The notes under the pieces were generated by a model. That model made no database searches, had not been told where the DNA came from, and saw nothing but the letters and a program-made list of their open reading frames with translations. From UBA8437 sp964646205 (GTDB taxonomy: Bacteria; Planctomycetota; Planctomycetia; Planctomycetales; Planctomycetaceae), in contig CAZYAZ010000004.1 in the NCBI GenBank assembly GCA_964646205.1, forward strand, positions 65,490 to 129,489: a DNA stretch of 64,000 nucleotides. Direction: 5' to 3'. The translations under genes and the position numbers were made by a program. Shown in pieces: positions 28,305-36,289 of the stretch (its first letter is position 1; the number at the start of each line of letters is the position of its first letter).

Positions 28305-29968
28305 TTGTTTGGCTCAAGGACCTTTGCTTCCTGGGCTGAGATCAATCGGTCGCCATTGCGATCCAATCTTTTGAAGAGCGCCAGTTTTCCCAGGAATTCG
28401 CGGCTCGAGACATCCCCGTCGGCGTTGCGGTCCATTCTCTGGAACCAGGACGGGCCAGCCCGGTTGCCAAGTGGACGCGGTGCGCGAGCGGCTGGCTGGG
28501 GATTGGGCATCAGCATCGCCTCCTGGCTGAACAATGCCGCACGTGCGACCTCGAGAGTCAGCACAACGTCGCCGGAAAGATCCGTCCGGGAGATGCGTCC
28601 GTCTCGTGTTTTGTCGACCTGTCGCAAACGGGGATAGCCCTCGTGGAATTCCCGTGGAGACAGCCGACGATCCGCATCGGCGTCCAAAAGTTCAAAGAGA
28701 GGGCGGCTGCTGTAGGACACGCCGAGCAACAGGCGACTCTGTTGCACGGCCGTTTGATCCTTGATGAATTCGATCAACTCATCGACCACCAGCTTCCCAT
28801 CACCGTTGCTGTCGACGATCGCGAAGGAGGTGGCCGGGAGCATCAGTTGGGCGAATTCGTCGGGTTCGATGTACTTGTTCTTGTTGACGTCGGCGACGCG
28901 GAACCTGAGACGGTAGAACTTGGTGGTCAATAGTCGGTCGGAGCGAGCATTTCTCGCTCGCAGTTGCACGGCCTGACCGCCCCAGGAGCGAGACAGCCGG
29001 GGCCGGCCGCGATTGCCGGCGACCGCCAGTTGAGGCCGGCCAGTGCGAGGGTCCGGAAGAGACGCAATGATCGTCTCGTGGGGCGTGGGACGTTGGAGGT
29101 AGGACAGCAACTCGCTGCGATCCAGTCGGTCGTCACGGTTGCGGTCGAGGGGCCCGGACTGGTTTGGGGACAGGCCGAGGCGACCGGTCGGAATTGTGGT
29201 CGTCGTCAACTCGCGGTCGGGTGAGGTGCGATCCGAGGAGGTGGGCCGACCGTAGCGAGCGATCAAGCGATCGACGAGTTGGTGGTGGTTGGTGTTGGCC
29301 AGGGCGACAAACGGCTGTGTTTCGGCCCGGAACGGTTCGTACTGCAGTGGGGCCAACTCGTCGATGCTGAAGGTCTCGTCATCGTTGAGGTCCAGCCGTC
29401 GGAGTCGTTTGGCTCCGCTGAAAATCTCGCTGGCAATCAGCAGCCCATCGGAATCCCTGTCAATGCGAGTGAACAATTCGTCCGAACGCATGGCGGACCG
29501 GGATGGGGGAGTGATATCGAATGGAGTCCCCAGGGCACCCTGAACCACTCTGCTAAATTCCTCGGGCGAGAGGCTGTCATCGGCGGGCGCCGTGTCAAAG
29601 TCTTTCCAGGTCCTGGTCAATGAGCGAAATCGTGCGGCGATTTCCCCCAGACGCTCGACCCGGGTGACTTCTGTTCGACTCAGTTGACCATCACGCGTGC
29701 GGTCGAGTGAACGGAAGAGTTGATCGATGTAGCGTTGTCGGAAGGCGGTGATGCCACTGTTGCCGATACGGACCTGGAAACGGATCACGACCGGATGGTT
29801 GGGAGCGAAGAAGATGAAGTCAAAACGGTCGAAATGCCCGGTGAGAGTATCACCGGTCGGTGGAGCGGGTTTCTCCTGTCCCCGCGCGGCGGAGACCGTG
29901 ATGAGACAGGCCACGGCCAGGATGACCGTGACAGCACGGGGGCTATGGTGTTGGATGAACGACGGCAT
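28301..29968 (-). CDS. Secreted EF-hand repeat protein
   Basis: A 555-residue exported protein with an N-terminal signal peptide (VTVILAVACLITVSAARG). About ten EF-hand-like calcium loops are spread along it. Good ones read DRTRDGQLSRTE, DRDSDGLLIASE, DSNGDGKLVVDE, DKTRDGRISRTD, DRNADGDVSSRE and DRNGDRLISAQE, each with Asp at loop positions 1, 3 and 5 and an acidic residue at 12 in most. Such proteins bind calcium in the periplasm or cell surface and are common in planctomycetes. The ATG at 29968 follows a GAGG ribosome site; a TTG one codon upstream is less likely. It is the first gene of the long minus-strand run. Confidence 0.86.
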   Translation of the reverse strand: MPSFIQHHSPRAVTVILAVACLITVSAARGQEKPAPPTGDTLTGHFDRFDFIFFAPNHPVVIRFQVRIGNSGITAFRQRYIDQLFRSLDRTRDGQLSRTEVTRVERLGEIAARFRSLTRTWKDFDTAPADDSLSPEEFSRVVQGALGTPFDITPPSRSAMRSDELFTRIDRDSDGLLIASEIFSGAKRLRRLDLNDDETFSIDELAPLQYEPFRAETQPFVALANTNHHQLVDRLIARYGRPTSSDRTSPDRELTTTTIPTGRLGLSPNQSGPLDRNRDDRLDRSELLSYLQRPTPHETIIASLPDPRTGRPQLAVAGNRGRPRLSRSWGGQAVQLRARNARSDRLLTTKFYRLRFRVADVNKNKYIEPDEFAQLMLPATSFAIVDSNGDGKLVVDELIEFIKDQTAVQQSRLLLGVSYSSRPLFELLDADADRRLSPREFHEGYPRLRQVDKTRDGRISRTDLSGDVVLTLEVARAALFSQEAMLMPNPQPAARAPRPLGNRAGPSWFQRMDRNADGDVSSREFLGKLALFKRLDRNGDRLISAQEAKVLEPNK

Positions 29969-30077
29969 CAACCGACCTCACTAGGACAACACGGGCGACA
30001 GAAATGGTCCGGTGTACTGTGGCCGCAGCCCTTGTCCGAATCCTAAGTTCAATGCGGTGGTCCTTCAATGTCTGGTG

Positions 30078-30875
30078 TCACGCCGGTTGGCGATTGATCC
30101 AGCCGGTCAACGCACGAGCGATCAGCAGTCCGAGCACGATGCCGATGAGTCCGCCTGCGGAAATGTCGGCGGTCGAATGAACTCGCAACAGGTGCCGGGA
30201 CCATCCCACCAGGATTGCCCAGGGCAGAAATGCCCAGGTCACCCAGGTGGGGCGTCCACCCAGCCGGAGGCCGATCAAGGTGAAAGCCGTGGCCAGGGTG
30301 AAGCTGGCCAGCGCGTGTCCTGACGGGAAAGCGTATCCGGTGTGCACCAGCCAGTGTTCACGGATGAGCGGATGGAGACTGGGGAGCAAACGGGCAGATG
30401 ATTCGGTTGTGAACCGGTTTCGCAATTCCTCGGTGCGTTGTTGCTTGTCTCCAACCTGATAGAGATCGGAGGCTGATGGGAGGACTCCTCGCCGAGCCAA
30501 CTCATGGAAGTTCGGTCGAGGTACGCCGATGGCGGGTTTGAGCAGGTGTTCGTTGCACCTGGCCGACGAGACGAGTGTCGTGCCCAACCCAAACAGCAGC
30601 AGCACCGCCACCGTCGAGCGACTGCGAGAAAAGGTGCCGGTGGTGGCGATCCAGCCGACTCCCAGGGCCAGCACGACAGGCACACCCCACCAACCACCAC
30701 TGGCCGAGACAGCCCAGGCGACCAGTGACAACCACGAATCGAGTTCGATGGCGGGCGATAGAGCGGTGAGGCCCAACACCAGCAGTGAACCGACCAACAC
30801 GACAGCAAGTCGTGTAGTGGCCGCGGCCGGCAGCGTCATCTGCGGATGGGCTGAATCATCTACCGGAGCCGTCAT
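30078..30875 (-). CDS. PAP2-family membrane phosphatase
   Basis: A 265-residue membrane protein with about six helices. All three phosphatase motifs are visible: KPAIGVPRP, the PSGH motif within YAFPSGHALAS, and SRHLLRVHSTAD. The family removes phosphate from lipid phosphates or undecaprenyl pyrophosphate on the outer face of the inner membrane. The insertion between the first two motifs (about 75 residues with a charged stretch) is longer than in small PAP2 proteins. The gene follows ridA with an 18-base gap, probably in one transcript. Confidence 0.9.
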   Translation of the reverse strand: MTAPVDDSAHPQMTLPAAATTRLAVVLVGSLLVLGLTALSPAIELDSWLSLVAWAVSASGGWWGVPVVLALGVGWIATTGTFSRSRSTVAVLLLFGLGTTLVSSARCNEHLLKPAIGVPRPNFHELARRGVLPSASDLYQVGDKQQRTEELRNRFTTESSARLLPSLHPLIREHWLVHTGYAFPSGHALASFTLATAFTLIGLRLGGRPTWVTWAFLPWAILVGWSRHLLRVHSTADISAGGLIGIVLGLLIARALTGWINRQPA

Positions 30876-30893
30876 GTGTTCAGTGTTTCTGCG

Positions 30894-31337
30894 TTACTCG
30901 TCCTTGATCTCGAAAATCGCTTCGACTTCGACAGCCGGTCCGGTGGGCAGGGAGGCGAATCCCAGCGCGCTGCGGGCGTGGTAACCGTCCCCCTCTTTGC
31001 CAAAAATCTCGTGCAACAGGTCCGAGGCTCCATTGATGACCAGGTGCTGTTCAATGAAATCCTGCGTCGAGTTCACGCAACCGAGCAGCTTGATCACTCG
31101 GAGTCCATCGAGCGTTCCCACCTCGCGATGAACGCTCTGAAGCACCTTGACCGCGCAGTCACGGGCGGCGTCGTAACCCTGTTCAACCGAGAGGTCACTT
31201 CCGAGTTTGCCCTTCATGTCGCTGGTGTGACCGGAACTGAACAACAGGTTGCCCGATCGGGCACAGAGGTTGAGGTAACCGGGTTCCTGGTCGGGGAAGG
31301 TGAGTCCCAGTTCAAGTGCTTTTTGTTCGGCTCCCAT
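30894..31337 (-). CDS. RidA (YjgF/YER057c/UK114) family protein
   Basis: A 147-residue protein of the long RidA subgroup. The opening stretch YLNLCARSGNLLFSSGHTSD, the central VIKLLGCVNSTQDF, and the substrate-binding Arg in HARSALGFASLPTGP are visible. Family members hydrolyse reactive enamine/imine intermediates from amino-acid dehydratases; some subgroups lack this activity. A GGGAG ribosome site sits 8 bases before the ATG. Its neighbour downstream is the PAP2 gene, which gives no functional hint. Confidence 0.9.
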   Translation of the reverse strand: MGAEQKALELGLTFPDQEPGYLNLCARSGNLLFSSGHTSDMKGKLGSDLSVEQGYDAARDCAVKVLQSVHREVGTLDGLRVIKLLGCVNSTQDFIEQHLVINGASDLLHEIFGKEGDGYHARSALGFASLPTGPAVEVEAIFEIKDE

Positions 31338-31421
31338 CGGTGATGCTCCCGGGTGTCTGGCGATTGGTCAGGTTTCAGCAACGGGGCCATGTGCCCGCAG
31401 CAGGCTACAGCATGGCGGATC

Positions 31422-31443
31422 GGAGGTTTGGTTACAAACCTCC
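31422..31443. promoter_or_regulatory. Perfect 9-base-pair hairpin in a divergent intergenic region
   Basis: GGAGGTTTG at 31422-31430 and CAAACCTCC at 31435-31443 pair perfectly around GTTA. It lies in the 222-base region between ridA (reading left) and the small membrane protein gene (reading right). It has no T-run on either side, so a terminator is unlikely. A leader hairpin or operator is more plausible. The arm GGAGG could hide or mimic a ribosome site. Confidence 0.4.
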
Positions 31444-31559
31444 ATCCCGGGTGTCAGTCGCCTCCCCACGTGGTCCGACCGCCAGTCAGGATCAAGACCG
31501 AGGTCTCTGACGGCCGATGGGAGAAAAGAGACGCCCGTCGTGACCCAGGGGCCAACATC

Positions 31560-31811
31560 ATGCTGCGATCAATTTTTCTCTCTGCTGGTGTCTTTGTCGT
31601 ACTGGTCGGAGCCAGCCTGTTCCAGGTTGACCGGGTGGTACTCAATGGCGAGGGGGAGATCCAGGAGGATCTATTTGGATTGATCACGGCCGACGAGTCC
31701 GGGCGACACGTGATTCAGCCCCCCGACTGGGCACCATTTAGCCTTGTGGCCATCGGCGGGGTGACCTGTCTGTATGCCTTTGCCGTTCCAACCCGCCGTC
31801 GTGAGGGCTAG
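31560..31811 (+). CDS. Small two-helix membrane protein
   Basis: An 83-residue protein. A hydrophobic segment at 4-23 (SIFLSAGVFVVLVGASLF) and a second at 59-76 (PFSLVAIGGVTCLYAF) flank a polar, acidic loop of about 35 residues. A basic tail, PTRRREG, suggests a cytoplasmic C-terminus. I do not recognise the family. The ATG at 31560 is chosen because the longer open frame from 31353 reads through non-coding-looking, low-quality sequence. Its stop overlaps that of the convergent gene on the other strand by 3 bases. Confidence 0.6.
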   Translation: MLRSIFLSAGVFVVLVGASLFQVDRVVLNGEGEIQEDLFGLITADESGRHVIQPPDWAPFSLVAIGGVTCLYAFAVPTRRREG

Positions 31812-32488
31812 TTGTTGTCGGCCAGCAGGAGCACCGACCACAGGCTCGGGTCGCGGTCGTAAGGGAATTCGTCGGACGTGGCCAGCAACTGGTCTCCCAG
31901 TTCTTTGTCACGGACGTGATAGGTGAAACCGACGGCATCGATCGTGTCGGTGTCCCAGCCGTGGAGCGCGTCGGAGCCAATCCAGGCTTGCAGTCGGTAA
32001 CCGTCGGAGAGCAGCCGTGATTCGATTCTCATCGCCTCTTCCGGTGGTGGTGGCGATTCTTCTCGAGCCCGTGCGATGGGACGACTGATGATGACCGGGC
32101 GGTCCTGCTTGGGGCCGCCTCCGGACGGCAACAGTGTCACCGCGTGGCAGAATCGAGAAGCCCTGTGAATCGTCTGAGTGTTCCGCGTGTCGATCCAGAG
32201 AGTCAGGCCGTCGGAAATGTCGGGGGTGGTTTCCTGGCAACGGACCGGACGGTGTTTTCCGCTCACATCCAGTTGCACACCCATGCCCGTGTCGTGCCAC
32301 CCCAGTCGCAGCGTGGCAAAGGGCGCCGTCGACTCGGTGCTGGATGTGTCCGAAAGCGAGTCGAGAGTGGGCAGCGGGGTGATGTGATCCAGGTCGGGAA
32401 GCGAGGAGTCCCGGTCGGGCCCCCGGTCGAGACGTTCCATGCTCAACTGGTAACGGAACAGGAATCCACCGGGAAGAACTCGGGCCAT
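31808..32488 (-). CDS. CBM9-like domain protein
   Basis: A 226-residue protein without a signal peptide. The middle part, SDGLTLWIDTRNTQTIHRAS with following RFCHAVTLLPSGGG, resembles the CBM9/DOMON-like beta-sandwich of planctomycete proteins of unknown role; the C-terminal YRLQAWIGSDALHGWD also fits. A ligand is not deducible. ATG at 32488 is preferred over an extension to 32683, because the extension would overlap the divergent UvrA-like gene. The 109 bases between the two divergent genes must hold both promoters; I see no strong -35/-10 pair there. Confidence 0.65.
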   Translation of the reverse strand: MARVLPGGFLFRYQLSMERLDRGPDRDSSLPDLDHITPLPTLDSLSDTSSTESTAPFATLRLGWHDTGMGVQLDVSGKHRPVRCQETTPDISDGLTLWIDTRNTQTIHRASRFCHAVTLLPSGGGPKQDRPVIISRPIARAREESPPPPEEAMRIESRLLSDGYRLQAWIGSDALHGWDTDTIDAVGFTYHVRDKELGDQLLATSDEFPYDRDPSLWSVLLLADNN

Positions 32489-32597
32489 GATCGTGTGACG
32501 ATTGCGAGGTTCAGGTTCTACGCCGCGATGACATGAGTCGTGTCGCTTGAACGTGTATGGTACGCGGCAGTCTTGATCCTCGACAGGCCTCCAGCAG

Positions 32598-35171
32598 ATG
32601 TCCACCCGGTCACACCAAACGCCCGGTTCTTCGGTTTCCCCGGCGAACGGGATGATCCGGGTCCGGGGTGCGCGGGTGCACAATTTGCGTGGCCTCGACG
32701 TCGATATCCCCCGCGATCAATTGGTTGCGATCACCGGAGTCAGTGGCAGTGGCAAGAGCACGCTGGCACTGGAGGTGATTTTTGCCGAGGGCCAGAGGAG
32801 GTTTCTGCAAGGCCTGACTCCGGGACAACGCAGTCGACTGGACCGCTGGGAACGATCGGAGGTGGACCTGGTCGAAGGGCTGCCCGCCGCGGTTTGTATC
32901 GATCAGCGATCCGGGTCGACGGCGGCTCGGAGCACATTGGCAACAATGACCGAGATCCACAGTCATCTGAGACTGTTGTTTGCTCGAGCCGGCGAAGTTC
33001 ACTGCACCGGTTGTGGACGCCGGCTGGAATCTCGCAGCCCGCAGGCCATCGTTGATGTCCTACTGGGATTGGGTGAAAAGCGTCGCGTGATGTTGCTGGC
33101 ACCGGTTGTTTCGCGGCGGCGAGGCCGGCAACTGGAGGTGTTCGAGCAGTTGTCCACCGAAGGCTTTGTGCGGGCCAGGGTCGACGGGGAACTGGTGGAA
33201 CTCTCGCCGCCACCAGAACTGGATTCTCACCGCGACCATTCGGTCGACGCCGTGATTGACCGGGTGGTCATTCGAGACGGTCTGGGGCCTCGGTTGCAGG
33301 ACTCGGTGGAATTGGCGCTGAGAGTTGGCTCGGGGCGATTGATTGTGAGTTGCGAGACGCAGAATGGCGGGTGGGATGACACGCTGTATTCCAGTCGCCT
33401 GGCCTGTGGTGATTGCGAGTGGAGTGCTCCACCGATTGAACCACGGACCTTGAGTTTCAACAGCCCCGAGGGAGCCTGTGAAACCTGCCGCGGCCTGGGC
33501 CGCGTCGGCGAACCGGGCGAGGAGAGCGAATGTTCCGATTGCAACGGCACGCGACTGCGGCGATTGGCACAGCAGGTCACCATCCAGGATGACTCGATCG
33601 TGGATATTTGCCGGTTGAGTGTTCGGGAGGCGCACACCCGGCTGTCCGGGTGGCTCGAGTCGATCGACGATGATGGCACTCCGGAATCCGCTGTCACCCG
33701 TAAGGTGCTTCCACATCTTGTCTCGCGACTGGGGTTTCTTGAACGCGTGGGCCTCGACTATCTCACGCTTGATCGCTCCACCCGCACGCTGTCCGGCGGA
33801 GAATTCCAACGGTCCCGCCTTGCCGGGGCGCTGGGCTCAGGATTGATTGGTGTCGGTTATGTGCTGGATGAACCGACCATCGGCCTGCATGCCGCCGATA
33901 CCCAGAGGCTGGTGTCCTGCCTCGAGGATCTCAGAGACCAGGGCAACAGCGTGTTGCTTGTCGAGCACGATCTCGCGGTTTTGCGTCAGGCGGACTGGAT
34001 TGTCGACCTGGGGCCCGGAGGTGGTCGCCGTGGCGGTCGGCTGGTGGTCTCGGGGCCTCCAGAAGAAGTGATGGCCTGTTCCGAGTCGGTCACCGGTGCT
34101 CACCTGGCCGGTCGCTCGGCCCAACGCTCACGGCGACGGCGGGAGGTCAACCCGGGCAATGCGCTGGTTCTCCGCGGAGCGAATCTCCACAACCTCAAGG
34201 ATCTTGAAGTGACGGTTCCGTTGGGAGTGTTGTGCGCGGTGACCGGAGTCAGTGGCTCGGGGAAAACGTCGCTGGTCAGTGGCACGTTGGTTCCATTGCT
34301 CTCGGCCAAGTTGTCGCGACGGAAGTTTGAGGATGCCGGGACTCCAGCGGCCGAACTGGTATGGCCGGAAGACGAAGAGCTTGAACGGGTCGTGTTGGTG
34401 GACCAGTCATCACTGGGGCGGTCACCGAGATCGACCCCGGCCACCTACACCAAGATCTGGGACGAGATACGAAAAGTGTTCGCGAAGACGCGAATGGCAC
34501 GGGCCAAGGGGTTTGATGCACGGCGGTTCAGCTTCAACACCGATCCCGGACGTTGTGACGAGTGCAGTGGACGAGGCCACGTGACTGTGGAAATGCAGTT
34601 CCTGCCGGATCTCGTGGTTCCGTGTCGGGTGTGCGAGGGACGGCGATTTGATGCCGAGACACTTCGGGTGAAATATCGGGGCAAGAGTGTTGCCGAGGTC
34701 CTGGAGATGTCGGCTGGCGATGCGGTCGAGTTTTTCGAAAATTTTCCCCGGGTCGTGTCGCTGTTGCAGACTTTGGTCGATACCGGCCTGGGCTACATGG
34801 TCATCGGCCAGCCCACCGCGACACTGTCAGGAGGAGAAGCCCAACGCGTCCGCCTCTCGACCGAACTGGGGCGCCGTCGCCGAGGGTCAAGCCTGTTTGT
34901 CCTCGATGAGCCGACAACCGGGCTCCATGCCGACGACGTGTCCCGATTGATTGATGTCTTCGATCGGCTGGTTGACGCCGGAAACTCGGTCGTGGTGATC
35001 GAACATCACCCCGAGTTGATCGGTGCAGCCGACTGGGTGATCGACCTGGGCCCTGGAGGAGGGGCCGGAGGCGGTCGAGTGGTTGCGACCGGTACGCCGC
35101 ACCAACTCGTCCGCCAGGCGGACTCAGCCACCGGCCAGATGCTTCGGGAGGTCCTGGAACCCCCGGGATGA
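32598..35171 (+). CDS. UvrA-like excinuclease ATPase lacking the insertion domain
   Basis: An 857-residue UvrA homologue. It has both ATPase halves: Walker A GVSGSGKS at 47-54 and GVSGSGKT in the second half, signatures LSGGEFQRSRL (398) and LSGGEAQRVRLS, Walker B VLDEPTIGLHAAD and VLDEPTTGLHADD. Both zinc modules are intact (C270-x2-C273-x20-C294-x2-C297, and CDECSGRG with CRVCEGRR). Between CETCRGLG (294) and CSDCNGTRLRRL only about 16 residues remain, where canonical UvrA has the insertion domain of about 110-130 residues. The UvrB-binding region before the first zinc module has normal length. An ATG at 32652 would match canonical N-terminal numbering better and may be the true start. Confidence 0.9.
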   Translation: MSTRSHQTPGSSVSPANGMIRVRGARVHNLRGLDVDIPRDQLVAITGVSGSGKSTLALEVIFAEGQRRFLQGLTPGQRSRLDRWERSEVDLVEGLPAAVCIDQRSGSTAARSTLATMTEIHSHLRLLFARAGEVHCTGCGRRLESRSPQAIVDVLLGLGEKRRVMLLAPVVSRRRGRQLEVFEQLSTEGFVRARVDGELVELSPPPELDSHRDHSVDAVIDRVVIRDGLGPRLQDSVELALRVGSGRLIVSCETQNGGWDDTLYSSRLACGDCEWSAPPIEPRTLSFNSPEGACETCRGLGRVGEPGEESECSDCNGTRLRRLAQQVTIQDDSIVDICRLSVREAHTRLSGWLESIDDDGTPESAVTRKVLPHLVSRLGFLERVGLDYLTLDRSTRTLSGGEFQRSRLAGALGSGLIGVGYVLDEPTIGLHAADTQRLVSCLEDLRDQGNSVLLVEHDLAVLRQADWIVDLGPGGGRRGGRLVVSGPPEEVMACSESVTGAHLAGRSAQRSRRRREVNPGNALVLRGANLHNLKDLEVTVPLGVLCAVTGVSGSGKTSLVSGTLVPLLSAKLSRRKFEDAGTPAAELVWPEDEELERVVLVDQSSLGRSPRSTPATYTKIWDEIRKVFAKTRMARAKGFDARRFSFNTDPGRCDECSGRGHVTVEMQFLPDLVVPCRVCEGRRFDAETLRVKYRGKSVAEVLEMSAGDAVEFFENFPRVVSLLQTLVDTGLGYMVIGQPTATLSGGEAQRVRLSTELGRRRRGSSLFVLDEPTTGLHADDVSRLIDVFDRLVDAGNSVVVIEHHPELIGAADWVIDLGPGGGAGGGRVVATGTPHQLVRQADSATGQMLREVLEPPG

Positions 35172-35190
35172 GATGATGTGTGCAGCCCGC

Positions 35191-35568
35191 TTATTTTTTT
35201 GCGGTCTCGGCCTCTGCATCAGACTCGGTGTCGGACTCTTCCTCCCAGGTCATCACCTGTTCCTCGAAGTCCGTCACGAGGCTCTTCTCCTCATCCGCCT
35301 CGTCGTCGACAATGTCGTATCCACCTTCGACCAACAGCGTGGCGTGGTCGGAATCTCTGTCGACCTTGCCGTCATCCGGCACGGCTCTCCACCACTGCAG
35401 GTGCGGCCAGTCGCGACGGACTGTTTTCATACAGGTCATCATGGCACGACCCTTTGACCCCGCGCTGAACCCGGCGCGTCGGGCGACCGTCGTGTACTTT
35501 CCGATCATTGAAGCTCGCTTGAGCTCCCAGAGGACCTCGGCCACTCCCTGGGCTCGTGTCGATGTCAT
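35191..35568 (-). CDS. Alkyltransferase-like (MGMT/ATL DNA-binding fold) protein
   Basis: A 125-residue protein. Residues 5-83 follow the winged-helix DNA-binding domain of O6-alkylguanine alkyltransferases: MIGKYTTVARRAGF, GRAMMTCMKTV with Arg41 at the place of the arginine finger, and LQWWRAVPDDGKV at the active-site position. The catalytic PCHRV of true MGMT is replaced by Q-W59-W60-R-A-V. A Trp at the Cys position is also seen in ATL proteins (PWHRV), which bind alkylated bases without repair and hand them to nucleotide excision repair. The tail is very acidic. An AGGAGAG site precedes the ATG. It converges on the UvrA-like gene with a 19-base gap. Confidence 0.66.
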   Translation of the reverse strand: MTSTRAQGVAEVLWELKRASMIGKYTTVARRAGFSAGSKGRAMMTCMKTVRRDWPHLQWWRAVPDDGKVDRDSDHATLLVEGGYDIVDDEADEEKSLVTDFEEQVMTWEEESDTESDAEAETAKK

Positions 35569-35697
35569 CAGTTCTCTCCTGGTCCGGCGAGACGTGTTTC
35601 AGCGGGATTTGAATCCGTAAATCGGCCTGCTAGGGTCGATTGTACTGGTCACGGAGTCAGTCCTCAACGCATCATTGTCCCAGACAGCCATAGCATC

Positions 35698-36150
35698 ATG
35701 ACGGAATGGTACGACGACGACGGTGTGAGATTTGCCTTTCCCGAATCCTGGGAGTTGACTCGCGAGGACGAAGAGCCGGGCGTGGTGATGTTGAGCGTTT
35801 CCGGTGATGGCACCTCGTTTTGGACCCTGGCGCTTTATACGGGTGTGACCGCGGCTAGCCAATTGATCGAAACGGCTGTTGATGCGTACCGTGAAGAATA
35901 CGAAGAAGTCGACGTCTACCCGGTCGAAGGATCGTTGTGTGGCTTTCCGTGTGAGGGCTGCGATGTCGAATTTGTCTGCCTCGAGTTGATCAACACTGCC
36001 TCGTTGAGAGCGTTTGAAACTCCCGGATTTGCGGCCGTCGTGCTTTACCAGGGTACCGACCATGAACTCCGTGAGACGCGTTCGGTTCTTGAGGCGATCA
36101 CCAGCAGCCTGTCGTTGACGTTACCGGGGTTTTCCGAACCGGTCCGCTGA
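35698..36150 (+). CDS. Hypothetical soluble protein
   Basis: A 150-residue acidic protein without signal peptide or membrane segment. The pattern of a short beta hairpin opening with WYDDDGVRFAFPESWELTRE, and a C-terminal helix ETRSVLEAITSSL, resembles small PsbP/DUF1795-like folds, but no motif proves it. Four cysteines lie within about 25 residues (CGFPCEGCDVEFVC), which could bind a metal. The gene lies between the alkyltransferase-like gene (divergent, 129 bases away) and the TPR gene (139 bases downstream). I cannot assign a function. Confidence 0.6.
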   Translation: MTEWYDDDGVRFAFPESWELTREDEEPGVVMLSVSGDGTSFWTLALYTGVTAASQLIETAVDAYREEYEEVDVYPVEGSLCGFPCEGCDVEFVCLELINTASLRAFETPGFAAVVLYQGTDHELRETRSVLEAITSSLSLTLPGFSEPVR

Positions 36151-36289
36151 CGCACCGGGACAGGCGGGTGTTGGCTGGCTGAAGAAAAACGTTCGTGACC
36201 GACCCGTCTGCCGGTATACTCACCGCTGGGTCGCCCGGCGAGATTCGTCTCTCGAGGAACGACTTTCCTGTAGTAGGAGGGGGGGGCGG

